From Gammaproteobacteria bacterium (lineage in GTDB: Bacteria; Pseudomonadota; Gammaproteobacteria; DSM-19610), in NCBI GenBank assembly GCA_015494295.1, contig WGBO01000018.1:62001-126000 (forward strand): a DNA stretch of 64,000 nucleotides. Reading direction: 5' to 3'. The notes under the pieces are model-generated. The model made no database searches, was not told the origin of the DNA, and saw only the letters and a list, made by a program, of their open reading frames with translations. Every line of letters starts with the position of its first letter. The first letter of the stretch is position 1. Shown here one piece after another: positions 20,786-29,738 of the stretch. The position numbers and the translations under genes were made by a program.

Positions 20786-21529
20786 ATGGCAGGACACAGT
20801 AAATGGGCCAACATTCAGCACCGCAAGAAGGCGCAGGACGCCAAGCGCGGCAAGATATTCACCAAGCTGATTCGTGAAATCACGGTGGCCGCGCGCATGG
20901 GCGACCCGGACCCTGCCGCCAACCCGCGCTTGCGGCTGGCCGTGGACAAGGCGCTGGGTGCCAACATGTCCAAGGACACCATCGAGCGCGCCATCAAGCG
21001 CGGCGCCGGCGCCCAGGAAGGCGACAACTTCGACGAGATCCGCTACGAGGGCTACGGTCCCGGCGGCGTCGCGGTGATGGTCGACTGCCTGACCGACAAC
21101 CGCAACCGCACCGTTTCCGAGGTGCGCCACGCCTTCACCAAGGCTGGTGGCAACCTCGGCACCAGCGGTTCGGTGGCCTTCCAGTTTACCCAGACCGGCA
21201 TTCTCAATTATCCCGCGGGCAGTGACGAGGATGCCATCATGGAGGCGGCGCTGGAGGCGGGGGCCGACGATGTGCTGACCAACGACGACGGTTCCATCGA
21301 GGTGCTCACCGCGCCGGAGGAATTCGTCAGCGTCAAGGAGGCCATGATCGCCGCCGGTTTCGAACCCGAGCAGGCGGAAGTCACCATGCGCGCCGCCAAC
21401 ACCACCACGCTGGATCGCAAGGACGCGGAAAAGATGATCCGCATGCTCGACGTGCTGGAAGAACTGGACGACGTGCAGAACGTCTATTCCAACGCCGATA
21501 TCCCCGACGATATCCTTGCGGAGTTGTAG
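20786..21529 (+). CDS. yebC: YebC/PmpR-family protein
   Basis: A 247-residue protein of the YebC family, starting with the family signature [21 protein letters not shown]. Members were described as DNA-binding regulators (PmpR); recent work on YebC relatives indicates ribosome-associated relief of stalling at difficult motifs. The internal segment [23 protein letters not shown] is intact over the full length. ruvC begins immediately after the stop in the same frame. Confidence 0.94.
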   Translation: MAGHSKWANIQHRKKAQDAKRGKIFTKLIREITVAARMGDPDPAANPRLRLAVDKALGANMSKDTIERAIKRGAGAQEGDNFDEIRYEGYGPGGVAVMVDCLTDNRNRTVSEVRHAFTKAGGNLGTSGSVAFQFTQTGILNYPAGSDEDAIMEAALEAGADDVLTNDDGSIEVLTAPEEFVSVKEAMIAAGFEPEQAEVTMRAANTTTLDRKDAEKMIRMLDVLEELDDVQNVYSNADIPDDILAEL

Positions 21530-21532
21530 GTC

Positions 21533-22060
21533 CTGCGCGCCGCGACCCGCATACTCGGCATCGATCCCGGCTCGCGGCTGATGGGCTACGGCCTGATCGA
21601 CAGCGATGGCCGCAAGGCCGACTACATCGCCAGCGGTTGCCTGAAAGTAACCGGCAGCAGCCTGCCGGACAAGCTGGGGTTGATCTTCCGTGAAATCACC
21701 GAACTGCTGGACGCCTACCGGCCCGGACAAATCGCCATCGAGAACGTGTTCATGCACCGCAATGCCGATTCCGCCCTGAAACTGGGGCAGGCGCGCGGCG
21801 CGGCCATATGCGCGGCGGTCAACCTCGCCCTGCCGGTGGCCGAGTATGCGCCGCGGGAAGTCAAGCTGGCGGTGGTCGGCAAGGGCGGCGCCGACAAGGC
21901 ACAGGTACAGCACATGGTGCGCGTTTTGCTGAACCTCAAGGAGACGCCGCAAGCCGACGCCGCCGACGCCCTTGCCATCGCCCTTTGTCACAGCTACCAG
22001 CAAGAGGCGCTGGACCGTGTCGCCAGCGCCAGCGGCATGAGCGGGGGACGCCTGCGATGA
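21533..22060 (+). CDS. ruvC: Holliday junction resolvase RuvC (CTG start)
   Basis: RuvC cuts four-way DNA junctions as a dimer. The catalytic acidic residues are present in ILGIDPGSR (Asp11), IAIENVF and the C-terminal DAADALAIALCH. There is no ATG, GTG or TTG between the in-frame yebC stop at 21527-21529 and the conserved ILGIDPGS, so the first ordinary start (ATG 21581) would remove the first catalytic Asp. A CTG at 21533 lies nine bases after GGAG (21520-21523) and gives 175 residues, against 173 in E. coli. The stop overlaps the ruvA start (ATGA). Confidence 0.92.
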   Translation: MRAATRILGIDPGSRLMGYGLIDSDGRKADYIASGCLKVTGSSLPDKLGLIFREITELLDAYRPGQIAIENVFMHRNADSALKLGQARGAAICAAVNLALPVAEYAPREVKLAVVGKGGADKAQVQHMVRVLLNLKETPQADAADALAIALCHSYQQEALDRVASASGMSGGRLR

Positions 22061-22668
22061 TCGGTTACCTGCATGGCGTGTTGCGCGACAAGCAGCCGCC
22101 GTCGCTGCTCATCGAGGTGCAGGGCGTTGGCTACGAGATCGAGGCGCCGATGACCACCTTCTACGACCTGCCGGCGGTTGGCGAGCCGGTACGGCTCTAC
22201 ACGCACCTGGCGGTGCGCGAGGACGCCCATACGCTCTACGGCTTCAGCAAGCTGTCGGACCGCACCCTGTTTCGCGCCCTCATCAAGGTCAACGGGGTGG
22301 GGGCGAAGCTGGCCCTGACCATTCTTTCCGGCATGGAGGCGGGCTTGTTCGCGGCCTGTGTCCAGGCCGGCGACAGCGCGGCGCTGGTGAAACTGCCGGG
22401 CGTGGGCAAGAAGACCGCCGAACGCCTGATCGTGGAGATGCGCGACCGGCTGGCCGACTGGGACGTGAGCGGCGCCGCCGCGGCGGCCGGTTCCGGGGGA
22501 GGCGCCGCGCCTGCCGACGTGCTCGATCCGGTCGAGGAGGCGGTCAGCGCACTGGCCGCACTGGGTTACAAGCCGGCCGACGCCAGCCGCATGGTGCGCG
22601 CCGTGGAGACTTCGGGGCTGGGCACCGAGGAAATCATCCGCGCCGCCCTGCAGGCCATGGTCCGCTAG
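22057..22668 (+). CDS. ruvA: Holliday junction helicase subunit RuvA
   Basis: RuvA binds the Holliday junction as a tetramer and loads RuvB rings. The 203-residue protein (E. coli 203) has the OB-fold start MIGYLHGVL, a helix-hairpin-helix region with FRALIKVNGVGAKLALTIL and LVKLPGVGKKTAERLIVEM, and a C-terminal domain that contacts RuvB (SALAALGYKPADASRMV). A Gly/Ala linker joins the last two. Its start overlaps the ruvC stop. ruvB does not follow directly: a minus-strand gene intervenes. Confidence 0.95.
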   Translation: MIGYLHGVLRDKQPPSLLIEVQGVGYEIEAPMTTFYDLPAVGEPVRLYTHLAVREDAHTLYGFSKLSDRTLFRALIKVNGVGAKLALTILSGMEAGLFAACVQAGDSAALVKLPGVGKKTAERLIVEMRDRLADWDVSGAAAAAGSGGGAAPADVLDPVEEAVSALAALGYKPADASRMVRAVETSGLGTEEIIRAALQAMVR

Positions 22669-23783
22669 TTTTCTTCCAGCAGCGCCAGTGTTTCCACGTG
22701 GTGGGTATTGGGAAAGAAGTCGTACGGCAGGATCCGCGTCACCCGGTAGCCCCCTGTTTCCAGTAATGCCAGGTCCCGGGCCAGAGTGCCCGCGCTGCAC
22801 GACAGGTAGGCGAGGCGCGCCGGCCGGTATTCATCGCTTACCCACCGGGTAACGGCGCTCTCGAGCCCGGTGCGCGGTGGGTTCAGGTACAGCAGGTGTC
22901 GCGCCGTGCGCCGCGCCGCCCATTCGTGTAACTGCGGCAGGCGCTGTTCACAGGTGCCGCGCAGGACGGTCGCCGCGGGCGCGTTGTGCGCCGCATGGCG
23001 ACAGGCATCCCCGGACAGCTCCACACCGATGCATTCCGCGCCGGCCCGGGTCCAGCGGCGCAACCCCGCGCCGTTGCCGCAGTAGAGGTCCGCCACGCGG
23101 TCGCCGGGGGTGATTGCCAGGTGGCCGCCGGCCTCTTCGAGGCTGTGCCGGTGCAGGGACGGGATCAGTTGCCGGAAAGCGGCGGGCCCGTAGCGGCAGC
23201 CCGCGTCGTCCACCGATTCCGCTTCACCCGCCAGCAGGTGCCAGCCCGAACGGTGAAACAGGCGGCGGCCCGCACAAGGGTGGAGGTGCAGCCACAGGCC
23301 CTCGATGCCGGCTTCGCGCAGCGCCTGCCAGGCGGTTGCCGTGAGCCAGCCGGTGCCGGGCAGTCGCGGGGTTTTCAGGATCAGCGTCAGTTGCGCGCCG
23401 CTCTGGACGTAGTAGGCCAGCGGGAAACCGTGCTCGGGCGGCGGGAGGACGCCGAGCAGGATTCCCAGCGCCTCGCGTACGCGGCGGCTGTGCACCGGGC
23501 AGTCGGGGATGGCCAGCACCGCGTCGCGGCGTTGCAGGCCGATGTGCCAGCGGCCCTGGCGCCATTCGCAGGACAGGCAGACCTTGTCGCGGTAGCCCAG
23601 CCGGGCGGCTTCGCCGGCGCTGCGCACCGCTTCCAGCCTGTGTCTCCAGGGGGCGAGGCGGCGTTCCAGCCAGTCCTGTTTCTGGCGCAGGCTGTCGGCC
23701 AGCGACAGGCGCCGGTGCGAGCAGCCCGGGCAGGCGGGTTCGCAGCCACGGGGCAGCGGGGGGGTCGGTGCGGAGGCGGACAT
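22665..23783 (-). CDS. TrmA/RlmD-type RNA uracil methyltransferase
   Basis: A 372-residue SAM-dependent methyltransferase of the m5U group. The C-terminal half has the SAM motif [11 protein letters not shown], the catalytic-loop region [10 protein letters not shown], the nucleophile-containing [13 protein letters not shown] and the family ending [11 protein letters not shown]. Near the N-terminus are three cysteines (C14, C18, C21 in GCEPACPGC) and another pair in VCLSC, which could hold an iron-sulfur cluster as in RlmD. The N-terminal TRAM domain of RlmD is missing, so the target (23S rRNA or tRNA) is uncertain. It sits inverted between ruvA and ruvB, overlapping the ruvA stop by four bases. 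Confidence 0.82.
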   Translation of the reverse strand: MSASAPTPPLPRGCEPACPGCSHRRLSLADSLRQKQDWLERRLAPWRHRLEAVRSAGEAARLGYRDKVCLSCEWRQGRWHIGLQRRDAVLAIPDCPVHSRRVREALGILLGVLPPPEHGFPLAYYVQSGAQLTLILKTPRLPGTGWLTATAWQALREAGIEGLWLHLHPCAGRRLFHRSGWHLLAGEAESVDDAGCRYGPAAFRQLIPSLHRHSLEEAGGHLAITPGDRVADLYCGNGAGLRRWTRAGAECIGVELSGDACRHAAHNAPAATVLRGTCEQRLPQLHEWAARRTARHLLYLNPPRTGLESAVTRWVSDEYRPARLAYLSCSAGTLARDLALLETGGYRVTRILPYDFFPNTHHVETLALLEEN

Positions 23784-23852
23784 GGCGCCATTGTGCCAGA
23801 CCCCGCGCGCCCGGGCCTGTACCCGCACCGGGTGAACCGGTATCCTCGCCAC

Positions 23853-24887
23853 ATGATCGAACCGGACCGCATCGTGACCGCCAGCGCCTCGCCGCAGGAC
23901 GAGGCGGTGGACCGCGCCATTCGTCCCAGGCAACTGCGCGACTATGTCGGCCAGCCGCAGGTGACCGAGCAGATGGAGGTTTTCATCGAGGCGGCGCGGC
24001 GCCGCCAGGACGCCCTCGACCACGTGCTGATCTTCGGGCCGCCGGGCCTTGGCAAGACCACCCTCGCGCACATTATCGCCAACGAGATGGGCGCCAACCT
24101 GCGTCACAGCGCCGGTCCGGTGCTGGAAAAGCAGGGTGACCTGGCGGCGCTGCTGACCAACCTGGAACCGCACGATGTGCTGTTCATCGACGAGATCCAC
24201 CGTTTGAGCCCGGTGGTCGAGGAAATCCTCTACCCGGCCATGGAGGACTACCAGCTCGACATCGTCATCGGCGAGGGGCCGGCCGCGCGTTCCATCAAGC
24301 TGGATCTGCCGCCGTTCACGCTGGTCGGCGCCACCACCCGCGCGGGCCTGTTGACCTCGCCGTTGCGCGACCGCTTCGGCATCGTGCAGCGCCTGGAGTT
24401 CTACAACGCCGCGGACCTGGCGAATATTCTCACCCGTTCCGCCCATATTCTCGGCATCGATATCGACCGCGACGGCGCGCACGCGCTGGCGACCCGCTCG
24501 CGCGGCACGCCGCGTATCGCCAACCGGCTGCTGCGCCGGGTGCGCGATTTCGCCGAGATCAAGGCCGAGGGGCGCGTCACGGCAGAAGTCGTGGAACAGG
24601 CCATGGCCATGCTCAACGTCGACGCGCGCGGTTTCGACAGCCAGGACCACCGCCTGTTGCGCACCATCATCGAGAAGTTCGACGGTGGCCCGGTCGGCGT
24701 CGACAACCTGGCCGCCGCCATCGGCGAGGAGAAAGGCACCATCGAGGACGTCCTCGAACCCTACCTTATCCAGCAGGGCTATATCATCCGCACCCCTCGC
24801 GGCCGCATGGCCACCCGCCGCGCCTGGCGGCAACTCGGTCTCAACCCGCCGCCCGCCGATCCCGAAACCCTCCCCCTCATCGACTGA
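23853..24887 (+). CDS. ruvB: Holliday junction branch migration ATPase RuvB
   Basis: The hexameric AAA+ motor that drives branch migration with RuvA. The 344 residues carry Walker A GPPGLGKT at 62-69, Walker [11 protein letters not shown], sensor 1 GATTRAG, the Arg finger region SPLRDRFG and the C-terminal winged helix ending [11 protein letters not shown]. The frame is open upstream through the antisense methyltransferase, but the ATG at 23853 matches family length. Because ruvA is separated from it by an inverted gene, ruvB must have its own promoter. Its last 11 bases overlap the convergent gene. Confidence 0.95.
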   Translation: MIEPDRIVTASASPQDEAVDRAIRPRQLRDYVGQPQVTEQMEVFIEAARRRQDALDHVLIFGPPGLGKTTLAHIIANEMGANLRHSAGPVLEKQGDLAALLTNLEPHDVLFIDEIHRLSPVVEEILYPAMEDYQLDIVIGEGPAARSIKLDLPPFTLVGATTRAGLLTSPLRDRFGIVQRLEFYNAADLANILTRSAHILGIDIDRDGAHALATRSRGTPRIANRLLRRVRDFAEIKAEGRVTAEVVEQAMAMLNVDARGFDSQDHRLLRTIIEKFDGGPVGVDNLAAAIGEEKGTIEDVLEPYLIQQGYIIRTPRGRMATRRAWRQLGLNPPPADPETLPLID

Positions 24888-25986
24888 CCCCATTGAAATT
24901 GTTGAGAACCTGTCGCGCGGTGGGGGCGTGGGAGGTGAGCTTGCCGCCGTAGATGGTGAGGACGGCGGGGCAGGCCGGATCCTGGTGCAGGATGGTTTCG
25001 CGCGGGCGGCTGAAGGCGCGGCCCTCGCCGGCGGGCAGAACGCGCAGGCCGGCAAAACTGTCGAGTACGTCGTCGCGGCCGCGCCGGTCGCTGAAGTAGT
25101 GGTTGTAGACGTCGAGCAGGTAATCGATTTCCCCGGCGAGCGGGTGAACGTCGGCCGGGTCGCCCCGGTAGGGCGTTTCGGTCGTGCCGATCATGATGTT
25201 GCCCTGCCAGGGCATGACGAAAACCGCGCGCCTGTCCAGCGGCGCTTCGAGGTAATAGATACCCTGTCTCAGCGTGCCCGGCACCACGATGTGCGTGCCC
25301 TGCACCAGTTCGATATCGAGCGGCCTGATTGACGGCGTGAACCCGGCCAGCACCCGATTGACCCAGGGGCCGGCGGCGTTCACCACGTGGCGCGCGTTGA
25401 CGATCCGGATGCCGTCCGGCCCGCGGCACTCGACGCGGCAGCCGCCGGCGTCGCACTCGGCGCGCTGGAACCCGGTGTCGAAGCTGATCCGGGCGCCCAG
25501 CGCGCGGGCGTCGTGAAGGATCGCCTCGGTGAGCGCGCGGTCGTCGGTGCGGGCGTCATAGTAGCGGTACACCGCGCGCAGCCCGCGTGTCTCCAGCCCG
25601 TCGAGTTCCGGCCAGCGGTTGCGTGGTACCCGGCTGAAGGGGTGGCCGCCGAGCAGCCGGTACAGCCACAGGCCGATGCCGATCTTCCATGCCGGGCGGG
25701 ACGTGTGGGTATACACCGGGATGTGGAAGGGCGTCAGTTTCACCAGCGACGGGCGTTCGCGCAACAGCGCGCGCTGGGCGTGGAGGCACTCCCTGACCAG
25801 TTTCAGTTGCCCGGTTTCCAGGTAGCGCAGGCCGCCGTGGATGAGCTTGGAGGAACGGCTCGAGGTGCCTTCGGCGGCGTGGCTGTACTGTTCCACGACC
25901 TCCACGCTTCGACCCTGCCGTGCCGCGAGGTGGGCGACGGCGGCGCCATGGATGCCGGCGCCGATGACCAGGATGTCACAGTCCAT
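24877..25986 (-). CDS. glpD: FAD-dependent glycerol-3-phosphate dehydrogenase-like protein
   Basis: A 369-residue flavoprotein that fits aerobic glycerol-3-phosphate dehydrogenase, which oxidises G3P to dihydroxyacetone phosphate at the membrane. The FAD-binding GxGxxG is at the N-terminus ([15 protein letters not shown]). The GlpD segments [28 protein letters not shown] and YGGKLTSH are clear. It lacks the roughly 130-residue C-terminal domain of E. coli GlpD (501 residues). It is the third gene of a kinase, GDPD, dehydrogenase operon, with its start inside the GDPD gene. The quinone partner is inferred. Confidence 0.85.
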   Translation of the reverse strand: MDCDILVIGAGIHGAAVAHLAARQGRSVEVVEQYSHAAEGTSSRSSKLIHGGLRYLETGQLKLVRECLHAQRALLRERPSLVKLTPFHIPVYTHTSRPAWKIGIGLWLYRLLGGHPFSRVPRNRWPELDGLETRGLRAVYRYYDARTDDRALTEAILHDARALGARISFDTGFQRAECDAGGCRVECRGPDGIRIVNARHVVNAAGPWVNRVLAGFTPSIRPLDIELVQGTHIVVPGTLRQGIYYLEAPLDRRAVFVMPWQGNIMIGTTETPYRGDPADVHPLAGEIDYLLDVYNHYFSDRRGRDDVLDSFAGLRVLPAGEGRAFSRPRETILHQDPACPAVLTIYGGKLTSHAPTARQVLNNFNGVSR

Positions 25987-26743
25987 GCCGGCAGGCCCGT
26001 TCGGCGAGTCGTGGATGCGAGAGCATGCGCGTGATGTCGCCGCTCTCGACCAGCCCGGCGCCACGCCGCGCCCAGGCCAGCGCCAGCCGTGGGTGCCTGA
26101 TGTCGTACAGCATCCACTGCCAGTCGCCGTCCCACAGGCGGCCGTGGCGGGGAATCTTCTTGCGGTTGCAGATCAGGTAGTGCGGTTGCAGTCGTTGCGC
26201 GCGTTCGCGGTGCGCGGCGTCGAAGCGCGGCAGCACCCAGCCCGTTTGCAGCACCCGCCGCCGCGCGGCGAAAGCCAGCGCCGCGTCGTCGAAGGATATC
26301 AGCACGCACTGTGCGGTGTGCGGGGCCAGGGTGGCCAGCAGCGCGTCCATGACCGGTGCCAGTCCGAAGTGCTTCAGGCTCTCGCCCTTGATCTCCACCA
26401 TGGCGCGCACGTCGGGCAGGGTCGACAGCCAGCTCAGTACCTCGTCGAGCAGGGGCGCGGGTTCCGGCTCGAAGCGGGAACCGAAGCGACGGGGGTAGTG
26501 CACGCTGATACTCCGGCAGGCGTCCGCGTCGAGGTCGAACACCCGCTGCGGGTTGCCGGCCGTGCGCTGGAAGTCGGCGTCGTGCAGCAACACGAAACGT
26601 CCGTCGGCGCATTGCTGGACGTCGAATTCCAGCCAGCAGGCGCCGGCGTTGACGGCCGCGCGCAAGGCGCTCCAGGAGTTCTCGGGGTGTCGGTCCATGT
26701 CGCCACGGTGTGCCACCAGCAGCGGCACGTTCTCAGCTTTCAT
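25976..26743 (-). CDS. Glycerophosphodiester phosphodiesterase family protein
   Basis: A 255-residue TIM-barrel phosphodiesterase that splits glycerophosphodiesters into G3P and an alcohol. The catalytic segments are AHRGDMDRHPENS (residues about 11-23), EFDVQQCADGRFVLLHD and VEIKGES. No signal peptide is present, so it resembles the cytoplasmic UgpQ type. It overlaps the kinase upstream by 11 bases and the dehydrogenase downstream by 11, so the three are translationally linked. The product G3P is the substrate of the dehydrogenase next to it. Confidence 0.88.
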   Translation of the reverse strand: MKAENVPLLVAHRGDMDRHPENSWSALRAAVNAGACWLEFDVQQCADGRFVLLHDADFQRTAGNPQRVFDLDADACRSISVHYPRRFGSRFEPEPAPLLDEVLSWLSTLPDVRAMVEIKGESLKHFGLAPVMDALLATLAPHTAQCVLISFDDAALAFAARRRVLQTGWVLPRFDAAHRERAQRLQPHYLICNRKKIPRHGRLWDGDWQWMLYDIRHPRLALAWARRGAGLVESGDITRMLSHPRLAERACRHGL

Positions 26744-28142
26744 AGACTTCGCAGCTTTCCTGCAGGTGTTCGAGAAAGGCCCGGAAGCGCGCCCGCAGGG
26801 GCGCGTCGGGAAGGGGCTGGAAGGCCGGGCTGCCGCCGGTGCCGGGCCACTCGTCGGGACAGCCGGCCGCCAGCCAGGCGGCGCCACGCGCGCTGGCCTC
26901 GGGGTCGTCGCAGCGTTCCACCTCCAGGCCGCTGAGGTTGGCGAGTTTCTGGCACAGGCCGTCCAGGCGCGACAGTCCTCCGCTGAGCTTCAGGCACTCG
27001 ACCGGGGTTTTCCCGAGGATGCGCTCCAGGTTGCACTGCAACAGGAACAGGATGCTTTCCACCACCGCGACGGCGCGCTCCGCCGGGGTACTCGACGTGT
27101 CCTCCGGGACGAAGGCCGGGGGCGGACCCTGACGCCACCAGGGCGAGCCGAGTCCGCCCACGGTGTTCAGGAACAGGGGCGGTTGCTGGACCTGTTCCAG
27201 CCAGCGCGGCAGGTGTTCGAACAGGTCTTCGATCTGACAGGTGTCGATCAGCCATTGCAGCGCGGCGCCGGCCCCGTTCACCGTGCCTTCGATCAGCCAG
27301 TCGGCGCCGTGGGCGTCGCTGACCGACAGGGTGCTGAGCAACTCCGGAATATCCTCGCCCGGCCGCTGGGCGGCGAGGATGAAAGCGCCGGTGCCCAGGT
27401 TGATGCGTGCGCAACGGCCGTGTTGGCGGCCCTCGCTGTGCCAGGCCGCGTTCTGGTCGCCGCACACGGCGGTGACGGGGATGTCGTGGTCACCGAGAAT
27501 ACCGTGGTCGTCGATCACCGGGCGGCAGGCGGGCAGGGTGTCCAGGGGCAGGCTGAACCAGTCGGCGATCTGCGGCGACCAGTTCAGCGTGGACAGGTTC
27601 AGCAACTGCATGCGCTGGGCATTGGCGTGGTCGACCCGGTGCCCTCCGCCCGTCAGTTGGTTCAGCAGAAAGGCGGCCAGCGGCCCCAGTCGCAACGACG
27701 GTTCGCCAGCCAGCAACTGGTGCAGCCAGTGCAGCTTGCTGGCGCCATAGTGAGGCGACAGGGGCAGGCCGGTCTGTTCGCGGATCGCGCGCGCCTGCGC
27801 CCGCAATGCCTCGACCAGCGGCGCGCCGCGCAGGTCCTGCCAGCCGATGGCCGGCGACAGTGGCGCACCGCCGGCCGACCAGGCCAGTACCGTGGAGCGT
27901 TGCGTGCTGATGCCGCAGGCGCGGATATTGCCGCGCTCGCGCGGGGGAAGTTCGGCAATTACCCGCGACACGCTGTCGCGCACCGAGGCGAGGATTTCAC
28001 CGGGGTCCTGTTCGGCGCGGTCCGCCGCCGGCCGTGTCAGCCCGATGGCCACGACCTGGCCGGCAAGACGCCTGCCGCAGGCGTCGAACAACAATGCCCG
28101 GCTGGCGTGCGTGCCCTGGTCGATGGCGAGAAGATAGTCCAT
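26733..28142 (-). CDS. glpK: FGGY-family glycerol kinase-like protein
   Basis: A 469-residue sugar/polyol kinase of the FGGY family. The N-terminal phosphate motif is LAIDQGTHASRALLFD (glycerol kinases have DQGTTSSRA), and the second domain has VCGDQNAAW, NLGTGAFIL and LKLSGGLSRLDGL. The operon partners, a glycerophosphodiesterase and a G3P dehydrogenase, support glycerol as substrate. It is about 30 residues shorter than E. coli GlpK, and the DQGTH change leaves some doubt about specificity. No glpF facilitator is seen nearby. Confidence 0.78.
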   Translation of the reverse strand: MDYLLAIDQGTHASRALLFDACGRRLAGQVVAIGLTRPAADRAEQDPGEILASVRDSVSRVIAELPPRERGNIRACGISTQRSTVLAWSAGGAPLSPAIGWQDLRGAPLVEALRAQARAIREQTGLPLSPHYGASKLHWLHQLLAGEPSLRLGPLAAFLLNQLTGGGHRVDHANAQRMQLLNLSTLNWSPQIADWFSLPLDTLPACRPVIDDHGILGDHDIPVTAVCGDQNAAWHSEGRQHGRCARINLGTGAFILAAQRPGEDIPELLSTLSVSDAHGADWLIEGTVNGAGAALQWLIDTCQIEDLFEHLPRWLEQVQQPPLFLNTVGGLGSPWWRQGPPPAFVPEDTSSTPAERAVAVVESILFLLQCNLERILGKTPVECLKLSGGLSRLDGLCQKLANLSGLEVERCDDPEASARGAAWLAAGCPDEWPGTGGSPAFQPLPDAPLRARFRAFLEHLQESCEVYES

Positions 28143-28229
28143 GCCTGGACAAAGATAACCCCATTGGCTTGAAGGCAGAAGGGGCAGGGCGTACAAAGCA
28201 GACTGTTTTTTCTTGCGGAGACCGAAACC

Positions 28230-28655
28230 ATGGCGGATTTCGAACTGCATTCGCGCCTGGCGGCCGATTGCGTGACGGTTGGCGACTTGCCGCTCAGTCG
28301 CCTGCTGCTGCTCGACGATGCGCGTTATCCCTGGTTCGTGCTGGTGCCGCGGCGCGCCGGGCTGGTCGAACTGCATGAGCTGGATGAACCCGACATGCGG
28401 CAGTTGTGGCGCGAATCGTCGCGCCTGTCGCGGTTCCTGAAGGAGGTGTGCGCGGCGGACAAGATCAATGTCGGCGCCCTCGGCAACCTGGTTCCGCAGT
28501 TGCATGTGCACCATGTCGGGCGTTTCACCGATGACCCTGCCTGGCCCGGCCCGGTGTGGGGACATAGCGCGGCCGTGCCCTACGAACGGGAGGCGAGGGA
28601 GGCGCGGTTGCTGGCGGTCAGGCGCTGGTTCGACGGCGAAATCGAAAGCGTGTGA
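28230..28655 (+). CDS. HIT-family nucleotide-binding protein
   Basis: A 141-residue HIT-domain protein. The histidine motif is PQLHVHHVGRF, in which the third His directly follows the second, unlike the alternating HxHxH of classical HIT hydrolases. The preceding NVGALGNLV strand is typical. The family hydrolyses nucleotide phosphoramidates or dinucleotides; the physiological substrate here is unknown. It is divergent from the glycerol operon and lies 194 bases before the DsrC/TusE-like gene. Confidence 0.87.
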   Translation: MADFELHSRLAADCVTVGDLPLSRLLLLDDARYPWFVLVPRRAGLVELHELDEPDMRQLWRESSRLSRFLKEVCAADKINVGALGNLVPQLHVHHVGRFTDDPAWPGPVWGHSAAVPYEREAREARLLAVRRWFDGEIESV

Positions 28656-28849
28656 AAGCGTGGCGCGCCACGCATCCCCGCTCCTCGTTTTCCTGTTTGT
28701 TGTGTTGGTGGGTCTGACCCCCTGTAGATGGCGGCGGAGGAGGAAATATTCCGTTGCCGGGCCAGGCCGGCGAAATCCGGGAAAGCTGCTATGCTTTTTG
28801 CAGGGCGCCAACGATGCGCCCGCCTGCAACAACGACGGGAGGACAGACT

Positions 28850-29185
28850 ATGGCTGTACTGGATAGAGAGACGACGTTTCCCTATGCCCCGGAAAACTGG
28901 TCCGAGGAAGACGCCCTTGCGGTGGCCCGCGAGGAAGGGCTCGAACTGAGCGAAGACCACTGGGAGGAGTTGCGCGCCCTGCAGGAGTATTACTCGCGCC
29001 GGGATTCGACGCGCATCAGCGTGCGCGAACTGCACGATGCGCTCGACGAGCATTTCCACGAGAAGGGCGGTATCAAGTACCTGTATGGCCTGTTTCCCGG
29101 TGGCCCGGTCGCGCAGGGCTGCCGGCTGGCGGGGCTGGAGGTGCCGCCCGGCGCCATTGACCGCGGTTTCGGCAGCGTGGTCTGA
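28850..29185 (+). CDS. DsrC/TusE-family protein lacking the C-terminal cysteine
   Basis: A 111-residue member of the DsrC/TusE sulfur-carrier family, starting behind GGGAGGAC (28838-28845). The fold segments WSEEDALAVAREEGLELSEDHW and GIKYLYGLFPGGPVAQGC are typical. DsrC has two C-terminal cysteines 11 apart and TusE keeps only the last. Here the first is kept (Cys91 in QGCRLAGLEVP), but the position of the last is Ala102, and the chain runs nine residues further (ends GFGSVV). It therefore cannot form the DsrC trisulfide or the TusE persulfide in the usual way. A regulatory or one-cysteine carrier role is possible. Confidence 0.88.
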   Translation: MAVLDRETTFPYAPENWSEEDALAVAREEGLELSEDHWEELRALQEYYSRRDSTRISVRELHDALDEHFHEKGGIKYLYGLFPGGPVAQGCRLAGLEVPPGAIDRGFGSVV

Positions 29186-29186
29186 T

Positions 29187-29738
29187 CTAGTCGCGGGGGC
29201 CGGCGGCGTTCGCGCCGTCGGCCACCAGCCTTTTCAGAAATCCCAGGTACTCGGGCTGGTCCCATTCACGGCCACCGAGCGCCTGATATCTCACCCTGCC
29301 CTCGGGGTCCACCAGGTAGGTGGCCGGCAGGCCGCGGGGTTTCCAGGCTTCCGTTACCTGGCCATCGGCGTCCATCAGGCTGTTCAGATCCGGCGCCGTC
29401 CCGGCCATGAAGCTGAAAATCGTGTCCTCGTCTTCCGCGGTATTTACCAGCAGCAGCGTCAACGGCTGGCCGCGCATCCGCCCGGCCATGCGCTGGATGG
29501 CGGGCATCTCGCGGCGGCAGGGGCCGCACCAGCTTGCCCAGAAATGCAGGAAAACCCACTGGCCACGCGCGTCCGACAGCCGTGCACGGTTGCCGTCGAT
29601 GTCGGCGAGCTCGAAATCGGGCGCCGCGCCGATGTCGTATACCCGCACGCCCGGGGGCGGTACGGGCATGCCGGCGGCGTGCGCGGGGAGCGACAGCAGG
29701 CCTGTCAGGAACAGGAGGGCGAACAGGGCGTGGCGCAT
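29187..29738 (-). CDS. Periplasmic TlpA-like thioredoxin
   Basis: A 183-residue secreted thioredoxin-fold protein. The signal peptide ends near AHA-AGM (residue 21), and the active site WCGPC has cysteines at 71 and 74 after FLHFWAS. The insertion and the cis-Pro loop RGLPATYLVD match TlpA/ResA-type disulfide reductases. The ATG ending at 29738 is used because it overlaps the upstream stop as TGATG; an in-frame ATG at 29759 lies inside the upstream gene. It converges on the DsrC/TusE gene with one base between them. The substrate may be a c-type cytochrome or a Sox-type protein, but this is inference. Confidence 0.87.
   Translation of the reverse strand: MRHALFALLFLTGLLSLPAHAAGMPVPPPGVRVYDIGAAPDFELADIDGNRARLSDARGQWVFLHFWASWCGPCRREMPAIQRMAGRMRGQPLTLLLVNTAEDEDTIFSFMAGTAPDLNSLMDADGQVTEAWKPRGLPATYLVDPEGRVRYQALGGREWDQPEYLGFLKRLVADGANAAGPRD

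Noticed and set aside
22665..25055. A 796-codon minus-strand frame joining the methyltransferase to sequence opposite ruvB
   Set aside because: The methyltransferase starts at 23783; the extension is antisense to ruvB.
26733..28832. A 699-codon frame extending the glycerol kinase upstream
   Set aside because: The extension runs opposite the HIT gene; the kinase N-terminal phosphate motif begins right after the ATG at 28142.
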